Shown here piece after piece: positions 1 to 10,612 of a DNA stretch of 64,000 bases. The translations under genes and the position numbers were made by a program. The stretch is taken from the NCBI GenBank assembly GCA_002914805.1, contig JXTB01000062.1:1063062-1127061 (forward strand), in the 5' to 3' direction. Numbering within the stretch: position 1 is the stretch's first letter; each line of letters opens with the position of its first letter. The stretch comes from Parasponia andersonii (Eukaryota > Streptophyta > Magnoliopsida > Rosales > Cannabaceae). The notes below the pieces were generated by a model. That model had not been told where the DNA came from and ran no database searches. It saw only the letters and a list, made by a program, of their open reading frames with translations.

Positions 1-2342
1 AAAACACATAAAAATTTATATCTAAACTATTTTAAATAATACTCATAATATTTAATGTTGAAATCACTTACCCATTTGAAGATTCTCTCTTTGTTCTTTG
101 TGTTTGTAGTGCATCTTGTGGAGACATCTTTTTCTCTTTTATTTTGATGTCCAATGCCTTTATATGAGTTTCTATAAATATTGATTTAGCTTGTTTTAGC
201 TGAAAAAGAGGAAAAGAAGGTTGAAGATTGAAGATTGAGAAACTTAGAAGAAAAGAAATGGAAGAAGAAGAAGAAAGAATAAGAGTGAAATTTCTAGGTC
301 TGAAGCAAGAAAGCGGAATATTTTGGGGGTAATTAAGTCATTTTAAAAGGGTGTAATCATATTTTTGAATAATTATCGAATGAGTCATATGTTTATAAAT
401 AATCCTCATTTTGAGCGTATTTAATGAAATTTCTCGGTTCCGAAAAGAGGACGGCTCAATAATAGAGTACAACATTACTTCTTGGGTGAAACTCACTCTC
501 GGTAGAGTCAAACCATCCATCGCCTACCATCATTTTACTCGCGTTGCCCGCCATCGTCTGCCCACTCTATTGCCACATTGCTCACCGCCTTCTTGCAACT
601 GTCCATCCAAAGTTCTTTGACTTCTCTCATTTTTTATTTAGCAAATCAAGTTTTTCTATTGCACTTTCTCTCTTTTGGGTTCATTTTTATTTTGTCTATA
701 ATTCGATTTTGCAACTAGATATTCTTATTCATGATAAACCTAATTTATGTAAAAGCTGGAAATTAAGCAATTTAGCGTGCTATTATTAAGGGTAACAATT
801 AGATTTAATAGGGTTTTTTTGGCTAAATTAAGGTGATATGCAAATGGGTTCGAATTGTTCTACTAAGCAATAGTTCTATTACATTTCAATCAAATTTTTA
901 TCACTTTACAGATTCAATACATGTTCCAGAACTTAGCTTTTCTTAGTTTATTAAGAATAAAATAAAATGAACAATCTATTTTTACATGGATATACACTAT
1001 CTCTCTTTCTCCATTCAACCGAATGATCACATATTCTGCGGACCTATTAAAGTGATAGTAAACTAAGAATCTAGTCCACTCTTTTCTAACTACACAGGTA
1101 GCATAGAAGGATGTATTGATACACCCACTTAGGTATACCGTACCCTAGAAGTACCCCTAATTAATAAACTAATAAACTATTCAATACCATATCTTTTATC
1201 AACTACAAAGAACTCGTCAATGGGTCATGGACTTATGGATATTTGAATGGATCACGATACACGAATTGCTACTTAAACTACTATTTAAACCATTTTTGTT
1301 AGGGTGGCAACCAATCTGCTTTTTTCACACTTTATTTTACTAAAGAGAAATGCTAAATGCACGCACACTCTTTCTCATTTTCTCTCTTTCTCATTTTCTT
1401 TTATACTCTCTAAGCTCATTGTCTCATACATGGATTCTATTATCCAGTTTAATATTTTATTAATGTAACAAATTATAGTGGAATCCACGTATTAAGCAGT
1501 GAGATTAGGAGAGTGTAAAATAGAATATTGCTAGTATTCCTCTTTTACTAAATCTTTTTATCACTAAAATAGTCCTTAGTGGTATTATTTTTTTGTACAT
1601 ACTTTTCTTCAAAGGAAAAACAAAATCTCTTATCGAAATAATGATAATAAACATTCATACTCTTATAATATATTATTCGAGTTTGCTAACTCGTTAAAAA
1701 ATACGAATTATCTCATGGCATCCAATTTTCGATTTTGATTTATAATGGTTCAAAATTTTGTTATGGATTCACCTCTACTAAAGGAGAATGGTAGAGCTTA
1801 TTCAATATATATATATATAAATATATATATATTTATATATTTTTTAAGTTTTCCAGACCTTTTTTTCTTCCATGTTAACAAGAACGATTGATTGTATTAC
1901 TCCCCCCCAAAAAAAATGTCCAATGATGTCTATTTTTCAAACACATACTTGAGAATTATTCTAGGGTTTTAGTATTAGGCAACATATATATGCAAAAGAA
2001 AAAAGAAAAAATTAGCCATGGAAAATCTTTTGTAAGATATTAATGCCTCTGTATTCCCTATTTTTGGTTTCCTTTGGATAGGGAGGAATGTTCTATATAT
2101 GAATTCAAGGCTTTAAAAGTTTAAGCAACTATATGACAACGAGAATGGTAAGTTTCTCCATATGTTTTATAAATATTTCATAAATTTGATTTCAAAATGA
2201 AAAAGAAAAAAATAAAAGAACATATGAATATTGAGGACATTGTAATTCATATTAATTAAGACATGAAAAGCACAAAAGATTTAGAATAAAAGAAGAGAGA
2301 AGAAAGGTGATTTCGGCAAAAGAAAATGAAATAAGTGTAAGT
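1..2342. other. AT-rich intergenic DNA, no gene seen
   Basis: No reading frame here has family-like composition or credible splice structure; short ORFs near 400-790 look random. A purine-rich stretch lies at about 190-300. A TA-rich microsatellite lies at about 1805-1840. Confidence 0.6.
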
Positions 2343-2347
2343 GAGAT

Positions 2348-2468
2348 TGTGACGTCTCAAGTTCACATACGGTATATTCTAAGAAGATTATGGGCATTTA
2401 AGTGATGATCTATGAGATCTAAAGTACTTTCAAACTAGCATTTTTAGGTGAGGCTCAGCAGCGTTATA
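2348..2468 (+). repeat. TRIM left LTR
   Basis: About 121 bp, starting TGTGACGTCTC and ending in TTATA rather than the usual CA. It is diverged from the right copy at scattered sites, so the insertion is not recent. Confidence 0.85.
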
Positions 2469-2470
2469 TT

Positions 2471-2482
2471 TGGTATCAGAAC
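2471..2482 (+). promoter_or_regulatory. Primer-binding site of the TRIM
   Basis: TGGTATCAGAAC pairs with the 3' end of initiator tRNA-Met apart from one changed base (canonical TGGTATCAGAGC). It lies 2 bp after the left LTR. Confidence 0.85.
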
Positions 2483-2627
2483 TGATCCAGTCCATACCTA
2501 TGTGGGTCTTGGAAGACTGTCATAGCCTGGGATCGTGATGAATGTGGACCTTGCTCATAGGGGCTATATATGGACTATTAAATGCAGACTCCCTAACAAG
2601 GACGCTAGATCCTTAACGGGTGGAGAT

Positions 2628-2751
2628 TGTAACACCTCAAGTCCACATAATCGAATATGTTCTGGGAAGATGATGGGTATTTAAGTGATGTTCTACGAGC
2701 CCTTAAGTATTTTCAACCAAACATTTTTGGGTGAGACCCAGTAGCATTATA
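2628..2751 (+). repeat. TRIM right LTR
   Basis: About 124 bp, starting TGTAACACCTC just after the polypurine tract and ending TTATA, followed at once by the target duplication GAGAT. Confidence 0.85.
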
Positions 2752-2756
2752 GAGAT

Positions 2757-3473
2757 AAGACAAGACGGAATTCAATGATAATTTAAGAATAATTAGGGAT
2801 ATAATAAGTAAAAGTAAGTTTTAAATTTAAATTAACGCGTGTAGCCTTAGAAACAGTGTGTGAAGAATAAACAAATGTGTCACAATGACTCACATTTTGT
2901 TAATACACTTGTTTAGAAAAAATGTTTAAAAACAGACTCAGTCAGATTCGTTGGTTTTATATTATATTGGCCAGTCATAGCCTAATTGGAGAAAAACATT
3001 AAAAAATAAATAAACAAATAGAGTGAACATAACTATGTGACCACCAATGACGAATTACTAGTTCAGGTCTGACCGCCTCTTGATGTTATGGCTTATGTCT
3101 TTCTGTTGAAAATTTTTGTGGTTTTGAAATCGAAGGGACCTCAGTCACTATTTCTCTTATCTTAATCACACTAATCGCATGTTAGGGATCAATAATATAG
3201 AGGAAATGAAACGAGGAAAGGAGAAGGGTTAGTAAACATTGCCTAAAAGTTAAAACACATGTCAAACTTAAATTAATTAATCGGTTGGGTTAAATTCAAA
3301 ACTAATGGTCTTCTCTTTGAAATTAAGAATACACCAAAGCTTTGGTGTTCGTCTACAAAAAAATAAATGCATCATTTAGAACTTTGACTTCTACAGACTT
3401 TAAACAACAACTGATTCAGACAAGTTAGATAAAACAATCTTATCCTTTCATCAAAACAAATCTCTATGAAGGG

Positions 3474-3515
<42 letters not shown>

Positions 3516-3629
3516 AAAAAATTAAAAAAAAAAAAAAAAAAAAAAAAAGAAGAACGGATTATTTGTTAGTCACCTTGAAACTCGTATTATTGAACACTAG
3601 CAGAATTCAACTCAAAACTGCTTGGAAAT
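2757..3629. other. AT-rich 5' flank of the dioxygenase gene
   Basis: No gene seen. It holds the presumed promoter of the dioxygenase gene at 3630 and ends in a long A-rich tract (3474-3548). No clear TATA box can be assigned. Confidence 0.5.
3474..3548 (+). repeat. Long poly-A tract upstream of the dioxygenase start
   Basis: About 75 nt of almost pure A, with one C and one TT interruption, ending about 80 bp before the ATG. It could be a slipped homopolymer or the tail of an old retroposed sequence. No retroposon body is recognisable upstream. Confidence 0.8.
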
Positions 3630-5326
3630 ATGGAGTTACAGTCTGAAGTGCCAGAGAAGTATATCAAAAAAGACAGGAATGGTGAACCTCTAGATGATCA
3701 TTTTCCTGTTATGGAGATTCCAGTTATTGATCTTGGTGTTCTTTGGACTTCCTCAAATTCAAGAGATGAACTTGAAAAGCTTCGATCAGCTCTCGGCTCT
3801 TGGGGTTGCTTTCAGGTCAGAAATCTATGAACTCCTTGTAACCAATCATCACTAATGTACTCAAAAAGCATCATATTCAGATTATAAGCTCTTTTCTAAT
3901 GAAGGGTCTAGACTAAAGATCATTGAGGCAGTGTTTCATACCTGATAAACTCCTACAAAATATGATCCATCAAGCTAGCTCAAGCAAAAGTTTTGCTCTT
4001 TGATGCTATTATTGACTCAAATATTTGAATAACTAGCTTTGTATGAATTAAAAGACGAAAATTAATATCGGAACTTATATTTCAATTCTATTATAGCATA
4101 AAGGTTCTGTCAAGAAACTAAGCTAGTTAGTGTCCTTTGTAGATTTTCCTTCGTATTTCCAACCATGTTTTGAAAATTGCTTAATAGTTGCTTTTGGTGT
4201 TTAGGCAATAAACCATGGTATGACACCAGAATTCTTGGATAAGATGCGTGAAGTTACTAAAGAATTTTTCGAGCTTCCAATGGAACAGAAGCAAAAATAC
4301 TCCAAAGAAAACAATGATTTTCAAGGGTATTCAAACTTCTTGGTTCTTTCAGAGCAACAAAAGCTTGGTTGGAGTGAGAATTTATACCTTGCCATAAAAC
4401 CAGAAGATCAATGCAAGCTTGAACTTTGGCCTGAAAAGCCAGAAGTTTTCAGGTAACTCATATTACCATCTCACTTGAATCATTTTCATATAGTCAAGGC
4501 TAACATGTAGTTATTCTTCTTCTACGTAATTGGCTTCTCAGCACGAACTTTAAGATCCGAAAGATAAACGGGAAAACCACTTTGAGTTTACCAAACCATT
4601 CCTGCTCTTGAGTAATGAACATTTGCATTGCAGGTCAATTTTACATGAATATTCCATCAAGTTACAACTGATAACTGAAGTCGTCTTTAAGGCCATGGCG
4701 AGCTCATTGAACTTGGGAGATGACCATTTTCTAGACCAGTACGGAGAAAGAGCAAAAATGTCCGCAAAATTCAACATCTATCCACCATGTCCAAGACCTG
4801 ACATGGTTCTTGGTATGAACCCTCATGCAGATGGATCAGCAATCACCCTTATTTTGCAGGACAAAAGCACTGAGGGTCTGCAGTTCTTGAAAGACAACCA
4901 GTGGTTTAGAGCTCCAGTCATTCCTGAGGCTCTCCTCATCAATGTTGGTGATCAAGCAGTGGTAATGACCTTAAATAAAGGTCACAAATGAACATTAAAC
5001 CTACACATGTATATACACACACTGAGCTTGAGAGTTGAGGATTAACTGTTAAACTTATACAGTGATTCTGTGTAATAATGCAGATATCAAGTAATGGAAT
5101 TTTCAAGAGCTTAGTACACAGAGTAGTGACAAACTCGAAGAAGGAGAGGATGTCTTTGGTTGTGTTCTATATTCCAGAACTAGATAAAGAGATTGAACCA
5201 TTTGAAGAACTGGTGGACGAGTCAAGACCCAAATTATACAAGAAAGTGAAAAACTACCCTGAATTCTATCTTCGGCACTATCAGCTGGGGAAAAGACCAA
5301 TTGAGGCAGCAAGGATTGAAACTTAA
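3630..5326 (+). CDS. 2-oxoglutarate/Fe(II)-dependent dioxygenase, SRG1-like, four exons
   Basis: Predicted exons are 3630-3815, 4205-4452, 4634-4961 and 5084-5326, all with GT-AG introns and compatible phases, giving 334 aa. The N-terminal DIOX_N domain has PVMEIPVIDLGVL. The jelly-roll core carries an intact facial triad: H209 and D211 in NPHADG, and H266 in VHRVV. R276 and S278 (ERMS) form the 2-oxoglutarate carboxylate site. YPPCPRPDMVLG and SNGIFKS are typical of the plant DOXC class (SRG1, codeine demethylase and flavonol synthase relatives). These soluble cytosolic enzymes hydroxylate, demethylate or desaturate small molecules using O2, Fe(II) and 2-oxoglutarate; the substrate cannot be told. 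The N-terminus is about 20-30 residues shorter than that implied by the inverted paralogue near 13.0 kb. It is the only intact member of the local cluster. Confidence 0.9.
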
Positions 5327-5723
5327 CACTTCTCACTTGAGTCGAGCCCCACCCCAAAAATAAATTTAAAAATTAAGAAACAAGTTCATTGTAAGCTTTT
5401 GTTAGAACATCCAGACGCTTATGTGAATGTAAGAGATAATTTATAAAGACTTTCATAATGAGCATTATTGGTTTGGTTAGCCTAATGAAAATTTTGTTGG
5501 ACTCAAGTGGGTTCAATGTCCTAATTAAGTAAAAGAAACTGGCCAAAATGCTTGCTGTGACGCTCAACACCACCAGCAACCTTGTCCAGCATACCTCTCC
5601 TTATTTCTATTATTATTATTATCTTAAAAAGTTTTGAAACTAGCTTATGGACAAATATTAACTCTCTTAGGTCATGTGCTGAAATAAAACACCCTACTTC
5701 TGAGTTCAGAAACTCTACAAGAA

Positions 5724-7042
5724 ATGGTCCTTGGAGGGAATGTCACAGACAGGTTGATGGTGTAGCTCTAAAGGCTTCTCATCCAATCCTGGAGATTCCA
5801 GTTACTGATCTTGGCCTTCTTGGAAATTCTTCATCTTCAACTACTGCAGACCAACTTCAGAAACTTTCATCGACAATTAACCAAAAAAAAATAAAAAAAC
5901 TTCAGAAACTTGGATCAGCACTCGGGACACTGGGTTGCTTTCAGGGCTGAAATCCCAGAAACTTGCACATTAAACTATCAACAATGTGCTCAGTGTTTAT
6001 ATTATGATGGTCGATTTAGCTTTCTAGCCCTTGTATTCATATAACTTATAATTTTTTTGGTATCAAAGTTTTCATTAGAATTTTTTTGGGCTTGAATCCA
6101 TGTATTTGTAACTCTTCTAAGTTGTCACTTAGGCCTTGTTTGCTTCCCTCTCCTTGTTAGAATTGGCTCATGTTAGTGATACACCACCAGTACGTTTTAC
6201 TTATGCTAGGAGAAAGAAATGAATTCTGTATGCTTATTAGGAGTGTTGGGGTGGGCTAACAAGAATGTAACGAAATACTATTAGTTAGTTATGCTAAGTC
6301 ATTGTCAGCTGTGGGTAATTAGGGGGAGTAGCTCTATATGATGTCATGATTAGTTAGGAGGGGAGTGGGAAGGCTATATGAGAAGAGAGACTGATCTAGA
6401 GAGGCAGAAAATGAGTGAGGAGTAATAGAGCGTAGCTCTAAGGAGAAACCCAGGTTCTCAAATTCCTGCTTCTAATGGTTCTTCCTCTATTATAATAATA
6501 ATAATATCAGTCTTTTCCCTACTTGTTCCTTGGTTGTGTGCGTACCTCTATCAGTTACTTTTTGCTTATTAGTCAAACTTTTGGATGCATTGAAAAGCTC
6601 CTAGGAAGTCAGGTTCAAGGCTATGGGTCTCAATGAAAATATTGAACTTTGAAAATTTTAAGGTACTTCACATCAATACTGACAATATTTAGCCTCTCTA
6701 TCTATCTATTTATGTGTGCGTGTGTGTGTGTAGATATAGTAACCAAAGAGTTCAAATTTCTCTCTGGTTCTCCCTCCAAAAGAGTTGCTTTTTGGTGTTC
6801 TCAGGTGATAAACCATGGTATGACGCCTGAGTTCCTAAATCCAGTGCATGAAATTACAAGACAATTTTTCAGACTTCCACTGGAAGAAAAACAGAAATAC
6901 TTAAGGGAAGACAGGTACGATATTGACAGCTTGGTTCTTTCAGAAAAGCAAGCACAAGATTGGAGTGACCGGTTATACCTTACCATACATCCAGAAGATA
7001 AACGTAAACTCAAATTTTGGCCGAAAATCCCAAAGCTTTGCG
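5724..7042 (+). pseudogene. Truncated tandem 2OG-Fe(II) dioxygenase pseudogene
   Basis: An exon-1-like block (about 5724-5946) contains HPILEIPVTDLGLLG and LGSALGTLGCFQ. It is frameshifted near its start and holds a short insertion flanked by repeated CTTCAGAAACTT. Its splice donor is lost: CAG is followed by GG where the intact gene has GT. An exon-2-like block (6805-7042) reads INHGMTPEF, FFRLPLEEKQKY and DWSDRLYLTIHPEDKRKL. Exons 3 and 4, which carry the metal ligands, are absent. It lies directly downstream of the intact gene, with shared flanking sequence, so it arose by local tandem duplication. It cannot encode an active enzyme. Confidence 0.85.
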
Positions 7043-7860
7043 GTAAATTATCTTACCATCTCTGAGAACATAAAAGAATCGAAGGGTTAGTCAAAATATG
7101 CATGTGGTCTTGAACTTGGACCTTATTTTGAACTTTCATCTGTATAGTTTATAGTCCAGACTTTATTTAACTATCATTTGTCTTCCCTTTGTCAAGATCT
7201 CGCTGTTAATTTTGATAGGAACTAATATTAAGATGTTGACAGAAAGAAACTTTAAAGACTAGATATGATAGATACATCAAAGTTTAATAACCATAGTGTT
7301 AAAGTTAATTCAAAGGCTGGAAGTTCAATTTTGTCCAATACAGACTACTAAGTCCACTCCTCAGTATATACACTATTTCTTCTCTCAAAAGTTAAAGGTT
7401 AACTCTTCTCAATCAAGCCCAGCAAAACATAAATAAAGAAGCTAACGAAAAAAGCTTTGTTGGCTTATCAGACTACTGGGTGTTATGTGTGCTGACTTCT
7501 TATTTGAGCATTGTCGTTTGGTTAGCCTGAATGCCTGATCACGTTTTGTGGATTCACATGGAGCCAATGCACAAAGTATCTAAAAAAAAAAAAAAAATTT
7601 AAATTAAATAAATAAATAATAATAATAAGACAAAATGCTTGTGATGCAGCTCAACACTTGCAGGTCTAGACATTGTTACCTGATTATTAATCAGATCAAT
7701 GATATGCTTCGTATGACGCTCAACACCTGTGACTGCAAACTTGTCCAGCATGCCTCCATATTTCTATTATTACTATCTCAAAACTTTTGAAACTAGCTAA
7801 TAGCCAAAAAAACAACTCTCGTGAGTCACATGCTTGAATAAAACGCCCTACTTCTGAGAA
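7043..7860 (+). repeat. Duplicated intergenic segment of the dioxygenase cluster
   Basis: Sequence around 7500-7860 matches that around 5459-5723: shared strings include GGTTTGGTTAGCCT, GACGCTCAACACC, CTTGTCCAGCAT and AAACTAGCT. This places the tandem duplication unit at about 2 kb and extends it into the exon-1 fragment at 7861. A short A-run and TAA repeats at about 7580-7630 are the only other features. Confidence 0.7.
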
Positions 7861-7919
7861 ATGGACTTTGGAGGGGAAAATGTACCAGAAAAGTATATCC
7901 CAAAGAGGTCGATAGCCAC
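7861..7919 (+). pseudogene. Exon-1 start fragment of a third dioxygenase copy
   Basis: An ATG at 7861 opens a short reading of MDFGGENVPEKYIPK, matching the EVPEKYIKK start of the intact gene at 3630. Homology stops near 7919 and the sequence becomes unrelated before the Copia element at 8093. No further exon follows on this strand. It marks the broken end of the tandem array. Confidence 0.7.
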
Positions 7920-8092
7920 ACAACCATGTTGGAATAAGAAAGAAAGTAGAAAAGAAATAGATTTAAAAAAAAAACATAAAACAATGATTCATTCATTGTA
8001 GCTTTATCGATCCATGTATTTATTTCTTGGCTTGAAACTCGGTGTATCAAGGCTAGCACTAAGAGACACAGCGCAATTCATTTTAAGCTTTT

Positions 8093-8690
8093 TGATGGGA
8101 ATCTGACTGACCAATATTTGCCGCTCCCAAGATCTCCCTTCAAAGAAATGTCAAAATAATAGAGAAATAATAATAGGGAATAGAAACTAATCTCACAACA
8201 CAAGAATCTAAGTGAAAAATTCCCAAATCAGGAGAAAAACCACTGTCTTTCAGAAAAGAATTTCACTATATGAAAAGTTTCTACAATCACGTAGATTTCC
8301 CTCTTTTCTACCCAATGACCCCAATACACCCAAGCACTTTCTCACAAGTATTCTCTCACTTACACTTTACACTGCCACTCTTTGAAACTTCTTCTTTCAC
8401 AAAGAAATTCTACTCTCTTTGAAAAAAGAAATAACGAGAAAGAAAGGATTTAATTAGAAGAGAGAACTTGAAATGCTTTCAAGTTTTGAGATGAAGAGAA
8501 TGATGAATGAAGTCTCTATTTATAGACCTTGAAAGATAGTGAAAACACTATCTTTTACTATTGCTATTACGGCTGCCCCTTTTCACTATTACTATGACGG
8601 TTGTCATTTTCACTATTGCTATGACGGTTGCCCTTTTCACTATTGTTATGACGGCTGTCCTATTCATTTCTATTCACACATATATCAACA
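8093..8690 (-). repeat. LTR of the gag-only Copia element (3' LTR in element sense)
   Basis: 598 bp, nearly identical to 10028-10607. It contains tandem repeats of about 30 bp near 8555-8665 (GACGG(C/T)TG(C/T)CC with CACTATTGCTATGACGG) and, on the minus strand, a TATA-like CTATAAATA at about 8518-8526. Confidence 0.88.
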
Positions 8691-9056
8691 ATCTCCACTT
8701 GAAGACTTGATTTCAATCACATCTTCACATATGTCTCATTTCATAGCTTACATTGCTATCATTGTCTTTACTGACAATCATACTCCACCATATGAGTATA
8801 CATACCACTTAGAATTGACGAATTCTAAGAATTTCATCTCGGCTCATGTCGAAAGAACTTTGCTAATAATTATAGTGCTGACTCCCATGTTTGGCTTCTC
8901 CGGGAGTCCATTAGCTATCGACATCATTTAGCACACGTCTTACATCAATGCCAAACCAATACCTATGTGAAAACTTGCGGCCACTAATTATGACATATCC
9001 TCTTTCATGGCGTTTTTGGAGATTAGTAGCATGCCATGAAGATGTACATATCATGA

Positions 9057-9698
9057 TCAAAGGACAAGATCATCATCTCCATCATAGGAGACAATATTAG
9101 CAGCATCACTATATTTAGAGCTTTTAGTCGAGCCCGTTCCACTTTTTTGATAATTTCTTTTTAGGTGCCCAGATTGTCCACACCCCCAGCAGATTACATT
9201 CTTTTTCATAGAGTTTTTCTTCCTAGTATCAACTGCCAAGGCTGAGCCTTCAGATGAAACATTACTTTCACCACCCGTCAGCCTTCTTTCTTCAGACAAA
9301 AGTTTATTTGTGACCTAAAAATAAACTATAGTCTCCTTCCCATGCACCAAAATAGGTTTCATATGCTCATAGGAAGGTGGAAGAGACCAGATAAATCGCA
9401 ATGCCTTATCTTCATCTTCAATCTTCACTCCAATAGCCTCCAATTCAGAAACGATACTATTCAAGACACATAAATGATCAGAAATTTTTGTACCTTCATT
9501 CATATACAATGTATGAAACTGCTCCTTCAGGTACACTCGATTTGAGACACCTTTCGCCTGATACAATTCTTCAAACTTTCTCCAAAGATCTTTGGCCGTT
9601 ATTATTCCAAGCACATTTGCAAGGACATTTTTGGCCAAACACATACGTATCGTAGTTACAGCTCTCTCATCCATATCATCCCATTCTTCATCGCTCAT
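9057..9698 (-). pseudogene. Copia gag remnant (UBN2-type gag plus zinc knuckle)
   Basis: The 9315-9698 frame contains CLAKNVLANVLGIITAKDLW, EELYQAKGVSNRVYL and LPPSYEHMKPIL, typical of the UBN2/retrotran_gag region of Copia elements. The 9057-9299 frame holds a zinc knuckle, CWGCGQSGHLKRNYQ, in which the last Cys of CX2CX4HX4C is Tyr. A stop separates the two blocks. The 5' part of gag upstream of 9698 is disrupted. The protein would normally package element RNA in cytoplasmic particles. Confidence 0.85.
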
Positions 9699-10027
9699 AC
9701 TGGATTTCTCAGAATCTCTACCCTTATAAGCCTCTCTGCCTTCAGAACCTTGTGTAATCCAAATTGAATCAATAAATCATTGACTTGTATCTGCCACAAG
9801 CCAAAATTGATGTTCGCATCAAATTTCTCCACATCAGCTCTTATCGGAATTGAAATCTTGTTTCCTGACATCTTGCTTCGTACTTCTAACTTGAAAAACC
9901 GCTAAGAAAATTTCCAAAAAGAATTAAAGAGTTCAAATGCTCTCACTTGAACACAGCCTTCTTATACAGAATTTCTTAGATTAACATCAAGCTATAGTGC
10001 ACCAAAGAACCCCGCTTTGATACGACT

Positions 10028-10607
10028 TGTTGGGATTCTGACTGACCCAGATTCGCCGCTCTCAAGATCTCACTTCAAAGAAATATCAGAATAATAGAGA
10101 AATAATAATAGGGAATAGAAACCAATCTCACAACATAAGAATTTAAGTGAAAAATTCTCAAATCAGGAGAAAAACCACTGTCTCTCAAAAAAGAATTTCA
10201 CTATATGAAAAGTTTCTACAATCACATAGATTTTCCTCTTTTCTACCCAATGACCCTAATACACCCAAGCACTTTCTCACGAGTATTCTCTCACTTACAC
10301 CTTACACTGCCACTCTTTGAAACTTCTTCTTTCACAAAGAAACTCTACTCTCTTTGAAAAAAAAAAATAAAGAGAAAGAAAGGATTTAATTAGAAGAGAG
10401 AATTTAAAATGCTTTCAAATTTTAGGATGAAGAGAATGATGAATGAAGTCTCTATTTATAGGCCTTGAAAGATAGTATGATAGTGAGAATACTACCTTTT
10501 ACTATTGCTATTACGGCTGCCCTTTTTCACTATTGCTATGACGGCTGCCCTTTTCACTATTATTATGACAGCTGCCCTATTCACTTCTATTCACACATAC
10601 ATCAACA
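10028..10607 (-). repeat. LTR of the gag-only Copia element (5' LTR in element sense)
   Basis: 580 bp, bounded by TGTTGGGATTC and ACATCAACA on the plus strand. It differs from the other LTR by scattered substitutions and small indels, so the insertion is moderately old. Confidence 0.88.
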
Positions 10608-10612
10608 CCTTT

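Larger units (their letters stand above)
2348..2751 (+). mobile_element. TRIM (terminal-repeat retrotransposon in miniature), complete
   Basis: Two direct repeats of about 121 and 124 bp (2348-2468 and 2628-2751) begin TGTGACGTCTC and TGTAACACCTC and end in TTATA. Directly after the first is TTTGGTATCAGAAC, a primer-binding site complementary to initiator tRNA-Met. Directly before the second is a polypurine tract, GGGTGGAGAT. The whole is flanked by a perfect 5-bp duplication, GAGAT (2343-2347 and 2752-2756). It has no coding capacity, so it must have been mobilised in trans. TRIM elements of this layout are widespread in plants; family membership is from recall. Confidence 0.9.
8093..10607 (-). 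mobile_element. Non-autonomous gag-only Ty1/Copia element
   Basis: Long terminal repeats at 8093-8690 and 10028-10607 bound an internal region of about 1.34 kb. On the minus strand the LTRs run TGTTGAT...CCCAACA. The primer-binding site beside the 10028 LTR resembles the initiator tRNA-Met site (GTATCAAAGC). A polypurine tract (CAAGTGGAGAT) lies beside the 8690 end. Flanks CTTTT (8088-8092) and CCTTT (10608-10612) are a probable, slightly diverged 5-bp target duplication. Only gag-type coding remains; no protease, integrase or reverse transcriptase was seen. It lies between the exon-1 fragment and the inverted dioxygenase pseudogene. Confidence 0.88.

Noticed and set aside
6155-6553. Possible solo LTR (TGTTAG...TATCA) within the dioxygenase pseudogene intron
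   Set aside because: Composition and a leader-like purine stretch are suggestive, but the flanks CTCCT and GTTAC do not match and no second copy is in the window.
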